The position numbers were made by a program, and so were the translations under genes. This document shows, piece after piece, positions 23,841 through 35,702 of a stretch of 64,000 nucleotides of DNA (positions are counted from its first letter, which is position 1; each line of letters opens with the position of its first letter). The DNA comes from Benincasa hispida (lineage: Eukaryota > Streptophyta > Magnoliopsida > Cucurbitales > Cucurbitaceae): positions 40,668,219 to 40,732,218 of the forward strand of contig NC_052354.1 of NCBI RefSeq assembly GCF_009727055.1. The letters are read 5' to 3'. Below the pieces are notes generated by a model. That model searched no databases and had not been told where the DNA came from. It saw only the letters and a list, made by a program, of their open reading frames with translations.

Positions 23841-26250
23841 AAATTAGGGTTTGTGTTTTTCCAAGTCATTTATTACGGGTTTTAATTCTAAGAACCTATC
23901 TTAGGAGTAAAATCCCCCCTTTAATCACCGCGCTACCACATCGCAAAACTTAATCCGAACTTACAAGGGGTTATTGGGCTTATCGAGCCAAATCCTTTCG
24001 AGGTCCAACTGATTTTCTAATACACTTCTCCATCTCATGACAAAGTTATGCACCAAATTGTGACATACCTACCCCAAGGATAGGCCTGATAACAAGTCAT
24101 TGCTCTCCTAACTCAAGGTGAGCCCCAGGTCATGAGTGAACTTGGGATATTATCTGACCAAGCCTATTATAGCTCAATCAGCTTCTTGATATCTTTCATG
24201 ACGGAGTTATGGTTACTTCACCCATCATTTCCTCATATGGGTCGTCGTTTTCGCTTATCTTCAATAGTCCTATAATTTGATCACCTGCAATGCAGTTTCT
24301 TCATGAGTGGTACTTAAATAGATCCATTCCTTCTAATGACTCGATTCTCTTTCCTTATCAAAGAATATCTTTTTTGCTTTAATTTCCTATATTCATCTGC
24401 ACCCAAATAATCTTCTATATAAGTAACAACATACTTATCCAATAAAAATATTTTACTACACTCTAGTTATTCATGATTTTTAAGTTTATCCTTTTACCGA
24501 TTTTAAATGACTAAAAGAATAGAAGCACGTGTATGGATATATCATGTTGTCGACATATTTAAGAAACTTAAAAATGTGGCATGTTATGAACTAAATAATT
24601 TCGAGATGCATCATTTTGATTATTAATTAATGACAAGAGATTGAAGCAAATTGGTTAATGATGTAACTTCAGAGTAAAACTTACCTTGTATTTTGTAATT
24701 TTGTAGAGGTGTTTGGAGTTGAGGCTTTGAGATCTGCTTCAATGATCATCATTCGGACTGGTTGTGATCTTAAATTCTCAATGAATTATTACCCTTTCTC
24801 GTGCCTAAATCTTGTGTCTTACTTGTTATAGCTCCAATATGTCAAGGGGAGTGCCTGATTTCACTTTCAGCAAAGGTTAATCTTGGCCTTAGCTAAGGTC
24901 GATCATCTTATTTTGGCAATATTCTAAGTCTAAAATGATCCCTTGAGTTGGGACCTACATAAATCATGCCTTGTTTAGCATTTGGTAGAGGTCAACCTCG
25001 ACCTTGGCCAAAGTCGAGCATCTTTCTTTTGCTATATTTCGAGCCTAAAATGTTCTCTTGGGTCGGGGTATGCGTAAAACTTGTCCTGTTACACATTCAG
25101 CAAGGGTTGGCCTCAGCCAACGTCTTATTTTTGCTATATTTCGAGCCTAAGATGATCTCTTGGATTGGGGCATACGTAAAGCATGCCCCGTTAGGCATTT
25201 AGCAAAGGTTACCTAAGGCCAAGCATGCTGGCTTAGGCCATGCCTAAGTTGGCCCCCTTTTTCTAGGCTTACTTTTGTCCTTAGTTGTCATTTTCAGCCC
25301 GTGTCATGCTTTTTCTTGACTTTGTCGTTCCTATTTGTGCTAGATTTCAATTAAATCCTTCGGTCTAAAATAACCATAACACTGGCCCCCACTTTGTGGG
25401 TTTCAAGTTTGGCTATTTTGTAGTTATAAGTGAAACATTCTAGGCCCGACTTAGGTGTATTTCTTCTGGCTTGTACTGCTTCGTGATCCCGTCGATCGGC
25501 TCGACCTCGACCACAGTAGGTCAGCCTTGACCTCGACCTTAACATCAACCTTGGACACTTATAGTTCACACAAACTCTTAAAAGCTAGGATGAGGTTGGG
25601 ATCTCTAGCCCTTATGTGCTTAAGGTCGGCCTTGGCCTCGATCTTGGCCAGCTTCCATAGTGCATATGGTGTGTTTGGGCATGTTTGAATAGTGAAAATA
25701 TTGTACCTTGATGCGCTTAGTGTCGGCCTCGGTCAACCTCCTATGAATTTTTTATCATAATTTTCATGCTCCATTAATAATTTTAAGCCTCATTCTCAGA
25801 CTTGACTCTTTGCCTCAACTTGGTCTCCTCGGCCTCGACATTGGTTGGCTCAACCTTAGCTATTCATTTCAACTTGGTCTCCTCAACCTCAATTTGATAT
25901 CCTCTGCTTCGATATTGTAGTCTCTGCCTCAACCTCAGCCTCAGCTTTGGCTCTTCATTTCAACTTGATCTCCTCAACCTCGATATTGGTAGCCTAACCC
26001 TTAGCATGGGTAGTCCCAGCCACGGCCTCAGCCACTGTATTGGTAGCCTTAGCCTAAGAGTTTTGAACTCGACTTCGACTCTTCGACACGTTGGCTTACT
26101 TTGATTTTGGTCATGGGGATCTAATTTACTCATGGCTTCCACTTTCGAAAATTCTTCTTTAACATGATTGTGGTAACTAAGCCATCAAAGCCTTTATTTC
26201 CTTAATTTTGCAAAGATTCTCAATCTTGTATTGGAATAGCACTTTCTTCA
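23841..26250 (-). mobile_element. Internal region of element X, without coding sequence
   Basis: About 2.4 kb with no recognisable gag or pol; longest frames are under 80 codons and match nothing known to me. It holds a degenerate tandem repeat (24840-25230) and then a stretch (about 25240-26100) rich in 'cctcgacctcg', 'cctcaacctc' and 'ggcctcg' words, which looks like slippage-made low-complexity sequence. Confidence 0.5.
24840..25230. repeat. Degenerate tandem repeat, 3-4 units of about 100-113 bp
   Basis: Units begin near 24908, 25021 and 25124, with a partial unit before them. Each carries 'tattt/cgagcctaaaatg', a 'ctcttgggt/tcggggc' block, 'cgtaaaacttgt/catgcc' and a 'ggccaaagtcgagca' or similar tail. 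Units differ at many positions, so the array is old. Confidence 0.65.
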
Positions 26251-26266
26251 CCACAGATGGTGCCTA
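26251..26266 (-). other. Primer binding site of element X (mutated)
   Basis: The minus strand reads TAGGCACCATCTGTGG directly after the LTR end TGACA (26273). It resembles TGGCGCCGTCTGTGG, seen at Tat-type gypsy elements, with CG-to-CA/TG changes expected from methylation decay. The match is by memory, not by search. Confidence 0.45.
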
Positions 26267-26272
26267 CTTTTA

Positions 26273-26857
26273 TGTCAAATTTTGGCCAAGGGAGAACGCA
26301 CCTGACCTCTACGTGACATCAACGGTGAATTTGTAATGTTTTTTTCAAAAGAGATGACAGGTAAAACAAAGAAAAAGGACTTTGATGCTTAAGCTAGTCA
26401 GAGAATTATAGAATGGAGAAGAATTCAGAAGTTTTAGTTACCTCATATAGAGTTATAATGATATATTTATAGGGGACTTGGTCCAAGGTATATCTTAGTC
26501 TAACTAGGATTAGGGTATGAGTTTCCTAATCCTAGATGAGCTCAGCTATCTCTAAAGCCAAATGGGCTAGGGTGTGCATTTAGCATGCCCTGTTCCTCAA
26601 ACTCTGAGCCTCAACCTTAGCTTTATTCTTGGCCCAAGTCCAGGCAAGTCGACCAGCCCAACATCCTGGCTAGGCACACTAGGGTTTTATCCCTTAAGGC
26701 CTAGCTATGCTGGGTCTTTGGCCATTGGGCTAACATAAGAGACTCAACCGAGGCCGACTAGGCCCAATCTGTCCTTGGGCCTAACCCTTCAATCTTCTCT
26801 TGCTCTCTTTTGACTTTTTTTTTCCTTGATTCTAGAATCCATCCATAACAACACTTT
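26273..26857 (-). mobile_element. 5' LTR of element X
   Basis: 585 bases, minus strand TGTTATGG ... TTTGACA. Aligned in order with the three pieces of the other LTR at 1-149, 21544-21778 and 23691-23825. Uninterrupted here. Confidence 0.62.
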
Positions 26858-28840
26858 TTAGTCATTTTTTATATTCGTTTCTCAAGTGTTTCTTAAAAAA
26901 TAGGTTTCCAAATTAATCCAATTTTTTGAACTACTTATTAAAAAAACCACAGTTAATCATCTAAAATCATTCAATAAGCTATGTTAAACACACTTTAACT
27001 TGTTGATTTTTTAAAAAATATACATATAGAAAAATCAATTTTATTTTTTAAAAAACAAATTGAAATAGGGTATTTATGAAAACTTTCCCTTTTACAAAGT
27101 ACAATGAGAACTTTCCATTAGGATAGATCATAAACGTAGGTTGTTGAAGGTTTGGACCAACTCAACCCAAATTCCAACAGTATCTTGGCCCATTGAGCAA
27201 AATTTTGGGCCTTTCTTGAGCGGCCCAATGAATCATTGGCAGTGATGACAATGAGGTTGACCTCACTTGAAATGGAGCTTCTACTTTGCATATTCTAATT
27301 TGAACCAAACAAGTGAAGAAAGAACCTTGTAGGCTTGTGGCAATCACAAGCACAAAACTACCATTTTTTGTTTTTCTTTTTTAACGTTTACGGGGATGGA
27401 GGTTCAAACCTTCAACTTTTAAGAGAGAAAGTCCATGTCAATTACCGTTGTTTTAAGTTTATTTTGACACAACTATAGTTGTGTCTTAATCATAATATTA
27501 ATTTCCTTCAACATGTCGATATTTATATCAATACTTCCATATTTCCATGGATTCGACATCAACACGAGGAATAATCAATATTTCCATTATATTGTAGAAA
27601 AATCTAAGAAATATGAAAAAGACAACAAAATGTCATTGATATAAATATAATATAATTAATATACATGATAACTTGTTTAAAAATCATAAAAAATATTTAC
27701 TTACTAATATAAATTTTTTTTAAAAAAAAAATGTTTTTATAACTTTTCTAGAAGTATCCATCGACATTGACATTTTATTGATATTTCTATAGACATTTTC
27801 GTTAAATTAAGACATCAACATTTTCATCGATATGAACATTTTTAAACCTTGATCTTAAGCTTTCTCTAATGATGCAAAGATGGAATCCAATCACAAGACG
27901 TAACAATCTAGTATAACACAATATTAAAGGAAAATTTGCAAAAACTACTTTTGAACTATGGTTGTTACAATTGCAATCTCGTTGATCAATCATTCCATGA
28001 TCTTACAAAATTTTTGCAAGTAGCCTTTTTAAGTATTGTAAAATACACAAACTACCGCTGAACTATAATCATCGTTACACTCAAACCCTTAAAATACAAA
28101 ATGTTTACAATTTTTTTCAATTTTTAGCTCTATAAAATTTGAAAACTATAACATTAACCAGTAACCATTAGTTTAAGATTACAAAAAAATAATGTGAATT
28201 TGGGTTTGGTTGTAATAATTTTATATCTCCAAACTTGATTGAAACAACATCTATCATTCTATAGTGATTTGATTGAAACAACGCTCATCATTCTAAAGTG
28301 ATTTGCAAAATTTACAAACTTGAACTTGGGTCTATAGAAGTTTAGAGAGTTGAGTGGTCAAATCGAAAGTCCGATGAACAAGCTGATTGATTCAATGGTG
28401 CTTTTTGGAATTTTCTTAATATTTTTAATGTTGTTTCAATGTGGATCTCATCTAGATAGAGATTCTTCATGGGAAATATCAAATAAGAAAATGAAGAAAG
28501 TTTAAGATTATAATATTGAACACAACTTAGGATTTGTAAGGATAAAAAAATTCATAAACCATTGAAAGAGAGAGGTAGTGAATGATACAGATATGTTATT
28601 CTATCAATGTAGCATCTTTTGTTATTTTATAGAACATTTTATCAGAGGAAAAGAAGAATCTCTAGAGGGCTTGAAAATCCTAGAGGGAGGTGTTTAAGAC
28701 GTTTAGTATTTACTAGAATCGAACTAGAATTGACCTAGACATTTAGTATTTACTAGTATTTACTAGAATCGACCTAGAACGAACCTAGTGTTTTATTTCG
28801 TTTTTGTTTTGTTCATTTCATTCGGTCAATGAAATTCGTT
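26858..28840. other. Intergenic region, old dispersed repeats
   Basis: No gene recognised. 27480-27850 is a dispersed-repeat type built on 'tcgatatttatatc'/'gacattttcatcgatat' words. 27900-28330 carries 'aaactacttttgaactatgg' and 'ctaccgctgaactata' blocks seen in decayed form elsewhere in this kind of genome. A perfect 20-base palindrome lies at 27466-27485. Confidence 0.4.
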
Positions 28841-29290
28841 AAATTCTTCTTCCTGAAAAGGAAGAAAGAAAAAAGAAAAGGCTCAGGGCTTCTTCTTTTG
28901 AAATACATATATACATAATAACACCACCTTTGGATGAAAGGTTTCTATTTGGATTCCAGGCATGAAATTCTCTGTTGATTGCGTATCTCCAAGACATTAC
29001 AGAGAGCTAAAAAGAGATGAAATAACAGCAAACGTTCATGCCAAAATTTCATGTTACACTAACAAGAATCTAAGCAACATCCACAAAATGGAAGAACAGA
29101 GAGAGACAATCAATGTCAGCACTACAAATCATCATATCTCCAAAAAAACCAGCAGATCATAGTCAAACTAAAAAAAATCACAACCTCCCGAAAGGTGCGG
29201 GGGAAAACAATATACATAGAGGGGAATTCAAGAAAAAGAGCAAACTAAACAACGAGAATGTGCTTACAGAACTATCAGTTCAGCTTGAGA
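28840..29290 (-). other. Probable 3' UTR of the tetraspanin gene
   Basis: Non-repetitive sequence following the stop at 29291. Short frames here are not coding-like. The end of the transcript cannot be set from sequence alone. Confidence 0.4.
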
Positions 29291-32050
29291 TCACTTCCAT
29301 TGCCGTTGATAGGCATGGTCCTCTCTGTTGTTCCGAAAAGCACAGCAGCCAACCGAGTAGACGATAATGAGAAAGACAAGGAATACAATGTTCACAACAG
29401 CAACCTTCTTCCAGTTGCTCTTAATATTATCCAGCAAGCCAGCCTTGCAGGCCTGACAATTGAAGCACAGAACATTGGGATCATTTTCCCACAAATTACA
29501 GTCGGGGTTGGGTGAGGTTGTAGCAGTCCTGTTCCAGATAATTGGGCTCACATAGTTGAAATTGCAGTCATTTGAAGGTTTACAGCAACCAGACTGCACG
29601 TTAGAACGAAAATTAGAAGTTGATACATTCAACATATGAAGAACACGAACCATGAGCTATGAAAAATCAAACTTAAACAAAAATGAGATGTCAAATTTGG
29701 TAACTACATGGAGGGAATATGGTAAAAATAAGAAAGACTTGGTATTCATGGAGCTTGATATTCAACAACAAATCAAACAAGAATATGCTAATCCACATTA
29801 TTAACGTATTAAGCATCTGCCAGAATCCACGAATCAAAAGTTCAAGTCTAGAATTGGTGGAATCCCAGTCAATCCCAAATACAAGAATATTAATGAACAG
29901 AAGGAATGATTTTGAAGCAGTTGAGTACACTGTACATTTTCCTTCAAGTTACGAATCCAATCATAGAAATTTCTATCAGAGGTATGTCACTCACATCAAA
30001 GCTGAAAACAAAAAGGAATGATCATTGACAATATCGCAAAAGTCATTGTCTTCCTACAGAATTCAAATTTTAAGACCTTAAAATGGTGCCTCACTAAAAG
30101 GAAGATTCCAATGATGAGGTTGTTGAGGTGAATGAGGAGATATTTGAAGTATGTGTACAGAATGGGATCATGAAAAACTCCCTAGAGAAAAGTGAGGACA
30201 ATATGCAGACTTGGAAATACGTAGTAAAAGAGATTTTGAGCTTTCTTTTGACCTAGAGCTAAGTTTCTCTGCAATTCTATGAAGTTTAGGTTGCATGTTT
30301 AGAATCATTCAAGCTTGACTCGATCAATCTTACTTGTGGAGTGATTCGAAGATCAAGGGTTGATGGGAGCTACAAGCTTTGTCCGATCCCTGGATTGTTT
30401 GATCTTCTAAGTAATCTATAATCTAACTTATCTTAGGAATTAAGGTCAAATTGGTTTTGGGGTTTTTCAGCATTAGATCTAAAGGTTTTGTTCTTCAACA
30501 AGGTGGCTAGATCCAATTCTCAAGAGTTACTTATAAATACTTAACAAGATAGATCAAGTCAAGCTTGAATGATTCTAAACATGCAACCCAAACTTCATAA
30601 GGTTGATGGGAGCTACAAGCTTTGTCCGATCCCTAGTTTGTTTGATCTTCTAAGTAATCTATAATCTAACTTATAAGTTGGTTTTGGGGTTTTGAGCACT
30701 AGATCTAAAGGTTTTGTTTCTCAACAAGGTGGTTAGATCTAATTCTCGAGAGTTACTTATCAATACTTAACAGCCAATTTCCAAAAAAAAATTCACAAGC
30801 AAACTAAGCCATGATATACGTGGACATTATTAGAACTATGGATACCACATGCATGTCCAAATATCATAAGCCCCCAATCATGTTTACATACAAACAGTTT
30901 GGTATTCAACAAAGAAGCTACACTCACATACGCACACCCATAAATTTCTTGCAAAGTAACAGCACGCCCAAAAGCACAGTTCCATGTCCAGTTGGAAAAA
31001 TGCAAACACAATTTTCTCAAACTAATATTGATTAAAGGTAGGCGCCCAGATGATAGATTTAGATCTATACCCAGAAAGTTAGTAAAAAGTAGAAAATCAA
31101 CAAACAAAAAGGTCAACAAAGCATAAAGGTGATATGAGTATGACAGAAATGATTGGTGACAAAGAATATATATATCCCAATAACCTTTTTGGTTTAAAGG
31201 ATGCCCCTAAATTAAAGATAATTAACTTTTTGAGAAAGTGAAAAGAAAAACAACCAGGAATAAACTTAGCACAACAAGCTTGTGGATTCCCTTTAAAGTT
31301 CAAATCAAAATTTGAATTTATAACCGGAAAAAAAAAAAACAAAGAAAAAATTCAAAACAACAGAGATCAATGCCTTAGAGATCAACAGAACAGATCTCTA
31401 TCTAGAAGATGCAATTCAAAACCAGAACTAAACGATAATCACCCAAAATCTAGATTCAAGCTGAAACAGAAACGAAATTTTAAAAACTGGGTTCTACTTC
31501 AAAGCATCAAACCACTTCCCATATTTATTCCCATAAATCATACCTGAAGAGCAGACAAATTCTCCTGATAGAACTGTTCAACAGTATCCTTAATATACTT
31601 ATCAGCAAAAGTGGAACAGATCTTCCCATCAATCAAGCAGCTCTTGATTTTGTTCCAATTTTTAGCATTATTGACCCTCTTCTGCAGCCAATCAGAGTAA
31701 TCCCCAAGCCTATACTCCTTATAACCCCGATTGGACAAGACTTCGCCGGCGCCTTTGTTAGTGACGACAAAAGCGAAAATGGTGAAAGCAAAGAGAACAA
31801 CAATAAGAACAAACATTACAAGAAGATAAACCCAAAGAAGCCATGAGATTCTACAGCAAGCACCGAGAAGACCAGCGAGAGAAATCAACAAGAGAAAAAC
31901 GCCGATTATGATAATGGGTTTGTCTAAATACTTCTCACATTCGGTGCTTCCTTGTTTGCTGAGCCAAACGCCGGCCCAGAGAATTGGGATCGAGAGTAAG
32001 AAGGTGATGAAGTTGAGGATTCCGACGAGGTTGTTGCTGATTCGAGGCAT
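29291..32050 (-). CDS. Tetraspanin (plant TET8-like)
   Basis: Two coding exons: 32050-31544 (169 codons) and 29593-29291 (100 codons plus stop), 269 aa. The donor reads TTCAG|GTATGA and the acceptor GTGCAG|TCT; the intron (29594-31543) is in phase 0. Four membrane spans at about residues 9-31, 45-66, 71-96 and 233-255. The large outer loop (97-232) has the plant tetraspanin GCCKP signature at 171-175 and further cysteines at 138, 145, 179, 201, 212, 215 and 218. A short cytoplasmic tail ends in QRQWK. Tetraspanins organise plasma-membrane microdomains and exosome-like vesicles; TET8 is the vesicle marker in Arabidopsis. Length and exon layout fit the family. Assignment to TET8 rather than a close paralogue is inference. 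Confidence 0.93.
30278..30772. repeat. Direct and inverted repeats in the tetraspanin intron
   Basis: A block of about 190 bases (30357-30546, starting GTTGATGGGAGCTACAAGC) recurs at 30601-30772 with one deletion of about 20 bases. Separately, 30278-30330 is an inverted copy of 30548-30600 (TATGAAGTTTAGGTTGCATG against its complement), so the first block is enclosed by 53-base inverted arms. It is likely a small mobile element that was tandemly duplicated. Confidence 0.75.
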
Positions 32051-32108
32051 TGTGAAGATTGAAGAATCGGAGTGAAAGCAGAAAAGAGGAGAGAAATTTT
32101 CAGTGTTT

Positions 32109-32128
32109 GAAGAAGAAGAAGAAGAAGA
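32109..32128. repeat. GAA microsatellite in tetraspanin 5' leader
   Basis: Six to seven GAA units 60-80 bases upstream of the ATG; on the transcript strand this is a CTT tract, common in plant 5' leaders. Confidence 0.7.
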
Positions 32129-32144
32129 CGGAGTAAATTACAGC

Positions 32145-32198
32145 GAATATAGAATAATATTGGTTTTGGAAACTCGCTATGAATGTAGGCCACGTGGC
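32145..32198 (-). promoter_or_regulatory. Tetraspanin promoter: TATA-like, CCAAT and G-box
   Basis: On the gene strand: TATATTC (32151-32145), about 95 bases before the ATG; CCAAT (32163-32159); and a perfect palindromic GCCACGTGGC (32189-32198) with a G-box core CACGTG, the site of plant bZIP and bHLH factors. Positions suit a core promoter; function is inferred. Confidence 0.45.
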
Positions 32199-32374
32199 TT
32201 TTTTTTTTTTTTTTCTTTTCTTTTGTCCCTTTGCTTTTCAGGGAGGTTTGAATTTGGGGAGCTCTTTGTTTGGTGAGTCGGGTCAGATCTTTTCTCTCTT
32301 ACTTAACCTTGAAATTTAAAAAATATTAAATTGAATTTTATGCTTACATAATATATTTTTTTAAAAAATAATTA

Positions 32375-32915
32375 TACATACATACTAGAGATGTGATGGG
32401 ACGGAATCGTAGATGTTATTCCCCATCTCCGTGTGAAATTCTCCACGGGGATCGGGGCGGGGATTCTCCACGGAGATTGAGTTTCCCGGATGTAAAAAAT
32501 CAATTAATTTAAATCACTAAGCAAATTTTAATTAAATAATTAATATTATCAGTAAATTGTTTATTATGGTTAGTTTTACATAATAATTTGAATTTAAAGA
32601 TAAATTACTCAAATTTTAGCCTAAAAAAACTAATTAATTTTTTAGTAGAAAGAAATAAATATAAATCAAATTATTCACCAATATAATCTAAATTTAAATA
32701 TTCAATTTAAACATATTCATTATTTTTCCTAATAAATAATCAAATTTGAAATTTAATTTTAATATTTATATAATAATAATAACAACATAACATTAGATAA
32801 CCATACTAAATAAATATGTAGAAGCTAATCGGAGCGGGAACAAGAAATGGGGCAGGGCGGGACGGGAACGGGGAATGTATTCCCCGTCCCGTCCCCATTT
32901 AAATTATCTTTTTCC
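32375..32915. mobile_element. Dispersed element with GC-rich ends, copy 1
   Basis: GGGGATCGGGGCGGGGATT at the left and ACGGGAACGGGGAATG with CCCCGTCCCGTCCCC at the right enclose an AT-rich core. The core (32510-32820) matches 60335-60640, including TTTAAATATTCAATTTAAACATAT. Ends of this shape are known from small DNA transposons; the class is not settled here. Confidence 0.55.
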
Positions 32916-33341
32916 CTACTGTATTTTGGGTTTTCTTTTATGTTAATTGAGGTACTTTTGATGGTTTAATTTTTCGTTTTTACTTTGAATAAAATTTAAA
33001 TTTAGTCTTTTTATTTTTAATTAATCTTTTTATTATATTACAATTGGGGTAGGAGGATTTCAACTACAGATCTCGTGGTTTCTAACACACTTGAATGCAG
33101 TTTAGCTATGTTCGATTTAATAAATCTTAAATTTAGTCTTTTAACGTTGTTATGTTTTATCGAAATCGGTTATATAATAGTAACAATATTTGTGTATGAA
33201 AATAGACTATGTGAATATATTTTCATAATTTATAAAAAGGGAATGTTAATAGAGATTAAATATTTTTTAAAAAATCACAAACTAATTAGGATTAATTTTA
33301 GATTTATTGAATGATTGTTTTTAAATATAGAAAAATTAATC

Positions 33342-33473
33342 AAAATATTTACAAGATATAGCAAAATTTTAGATGATAGATGCTGATAGATACTAAGTGA
33401 CATTGATAGAAGTCTATCAGTGTCTATCAACGTCTATTATTTCTAAAATTTTGCTATATCTTGTAAATATTTT
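33342..33473. mobile_element. MITE-like element with perfect 32-bp inverted ends and minisatellite core
   Basis: 33342-33373 and 33442-33473 are exact complements (AAAATATTTACAAGATATAG onward). The core carries TGATAGA and TCTATCA words (TTGATAGAAGTCTATCAGTG). Two more clusters of the same words occur at 35175-35280 and 39655-39870. Confidence 0.75.
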
Positions 33474-33489
33474 CAACAGTCTTACCATT

Positions 33490-35140
33490 TGAAATAATTT
33501 CTCTTTATTGAAATTACATTCATTAAAATTGAAAATTTAACAATACAGCAATCAAAATAGAACAAAATGCATCTAAAATAACATTACATTTTTTTAGATT
33601 TTTTTTAATGGAATATTGTACTTTAGTTTGTAACGGTTTGTTGTATAAGATTTTGCTTCTAATAGTTCAGTCCATAAAAAAAATAAATAAATAAATAAAT
33701 ATATATATAATAGATTAGTCTCTAAATTTTATACGTAACAATTTAGTCTATATATCTTAAACCTATAAGAATTTAATTCCTATAGTAGAAATTAGTTTTA
33801 ATATTTAACTAGATTGTTTACCTAGTAAATTGATAAACTTAATAGAGATCAAATACTTAAAGAATTATTGAAGAGTAATTCATTATGTGACAAAAAAAAA
33901 AATTGGAACAAAATTTTTTTATTGTATGTATTACAAATTTAAAGTACAAAGACTAATTAAATAGTCATATTATAAAATGTATGGACTGAATTGTTACAAG
34001 TTTGAAAATATAAAACTAAATTTTTAAGGAACTATTGTTATTTTTGCAAGGGACTGAATTTTTGACCTTTTGATTGAGAATATATATTTTATAACAGTTG
34101 AAATATGTTCACATTAAAATTCATATTTCTTTTGACCTTTGATTGAGAATATGTATTTTATGATCGTTGAAATATGTTCATGTTGAAATTCATACTTCTG
34201 ATTCTTTTGACCGATTCTCTAATGCATTGTAATGCCCAAATATTAAATAAAATTTATTCAATGCATATGTCATTTTACAGTGATGATAAGATTTAAATTA
34301 AATATATGCATAATACTGAAAATATAACTGATTTTTTTTTTTAATTAAAACTGAAATCCTTCAAATGTTATAAAGCAAATAAACAGACAACTGAAAGTTG
34401 AAATTAAATGTGTAATTCAACAATAATAATAATTCCATGAAAGAAACAATAGTAATAAATTTGCATTGATTATTATTTAGGAAATATCCTCACCAAAATA
34501 TTTTACTTTTTAGATTGATTATTTAGATGGTTGGTTTGAATTTTTTACCCACTTTTCCCCCCAATATTTTACCCTCTTGCTAAAAAAAAAGGAAGGGAGG
34601 AGGGAATTTACCCTTTTTTTTTTTTCTTTTTTTACATTTTATGTTTTTAATTATTATATTACTTATTCTAAGGGCAATGTGCCTTTTCTCACCAAATGTT
34701 ATCTCATTGGTTAAGCATGATGAGATATTTAAGTAATTTAGAGAAGTCAATTTCTCCACTTTTCTTTTTAGTAAATATGTATTTTTTTTTTCCAATTAAT
34801 TTTATATATTCAACAAGTGGGATTTTTCTTTCCCTTTTTGTAAAAAAAAAATTAGCAAGTGGAAATTAAGCAATATCCCAATTGCTTTTGATTCATTGTA
34901 TACAGTATATCATTTAATATTTATTTTTTAATGATCAAAATGGAATACTAAAACACAAAGATGTTGTGTGATTGAGATTTTTTTCTTAAAAAAATCTTTT
35001 TCATTTAATTTTTTCGAAATTGAGAAATATCAAATTATATTGTCAATCTTTTTTTCCAATAGAATCAATATTAAAATATATATATCAACATAGTATATAT
35101 ATAAAAAAAAAAAAAAAAAAAAAAACTTTCACGGATAGAA
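33490..35140. other. Intergenic region with 'acaatttagtc'-type dispersed repeat
   Basis: 33640-34050 carries the same decayed words (AATTTAGTC, GTAACAATTTAG, GGGACTGAATTT) found at 50450-51010, 58780-59600 and 61650-62060. 34060-34200 repeats a block 'ctttgattgagaatatatattttat' twice. No gene seen. A/T runs at 34613-34640 and 35103-35125. Confidence 0.45.
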
Positions 35141-35174
35141 CAAATATCAAATTATTTACAGAAATAATGAAAAA

Positions 35175-35280
35175 ATAATAATAAACATTGATAGATTTCT
35201 ATCAGCACTATAAGTGATAAACTTCTATCAGTTTCTATCACGGCTAGACACTGATAAATTTTTATCAGCCTCTATCAAAG
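35175..35280. repeat. TGATAGA/TCTATCA minisatellite cluster
   Basis: Repeated TTGATAGATTTCTATCAGC, GTGATAAACTTCTATCAG and similar words; flanked by A/T-rich arms that are only loosely inverted. Decayed relative of 33342-33473. Confidence 0.6.
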
Positions 35281-35702
35281 AAAATTGAAATTTTGTTATT
35301 TTATGTATATAGTTTTTCTTATTTTTCTAGTTTTGAAAATCTCATATATATTGTGTTCCTAAGTTTTGAATATAGTTTCTATTTAGTCCTTTGGTTTCAA
35401 ATATTATACTTTTAGACAATCCCTATGTTTTAAAATCTTACAATTTTATCCTTGAAATTTGAGTGTTACTTTCATTGGATCCTTAAGTTGGATTTACACT
35501 TTTAATTTTGATTTTTTATCAAATACTGACTTTCAATCTTTGGTATTAATGTCTATTAATTAATTTAAAATAATTATGAAGTGACATTTAAAAATTAGTA
35601 TTAATAGTGATGAAAAATAATGAAACTAAATCAAATCTCAAGGATGAAATTGTAATATTTTGAAATTTAGGGACTAGATTGAAATCAAATTTAAAAACTT
35701 AA

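Larger units (their letters stand above)
1..26857 (-). mobile_element. Element X: Tat/Ogre-like non-autonomous LTR element, heavily interrupted
   Basis: Oldest layer of the nest. The segments 1-149, 21544-21778 and 23691-23825, read through the insertions, line up in order with 26340-26857, giving two copies of one LTR. On the minus strand the LTR begins TGTTATGG. The right copy (26273-26857) ends in TGACA, followed at once by a primer-site-like stretch (26251-26266). The left copy is preceded by a purine-rich tract (23826-23840). The interior of about 2.4 kb has no gag or pol reading frame, so the element looks non-autonomous. The left LTR runs off the window, so its target duplication cannot be tested. 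Lineage is inferred only from the primer-site shape. Confidence 0.62.

Noticed and set aside
28962..29367. Plus-strand frames over the tetraspanin 3' region
   Set aside because: Antisense shadows of the tetraspanin last exon and its UTR, without codon bias or family match.
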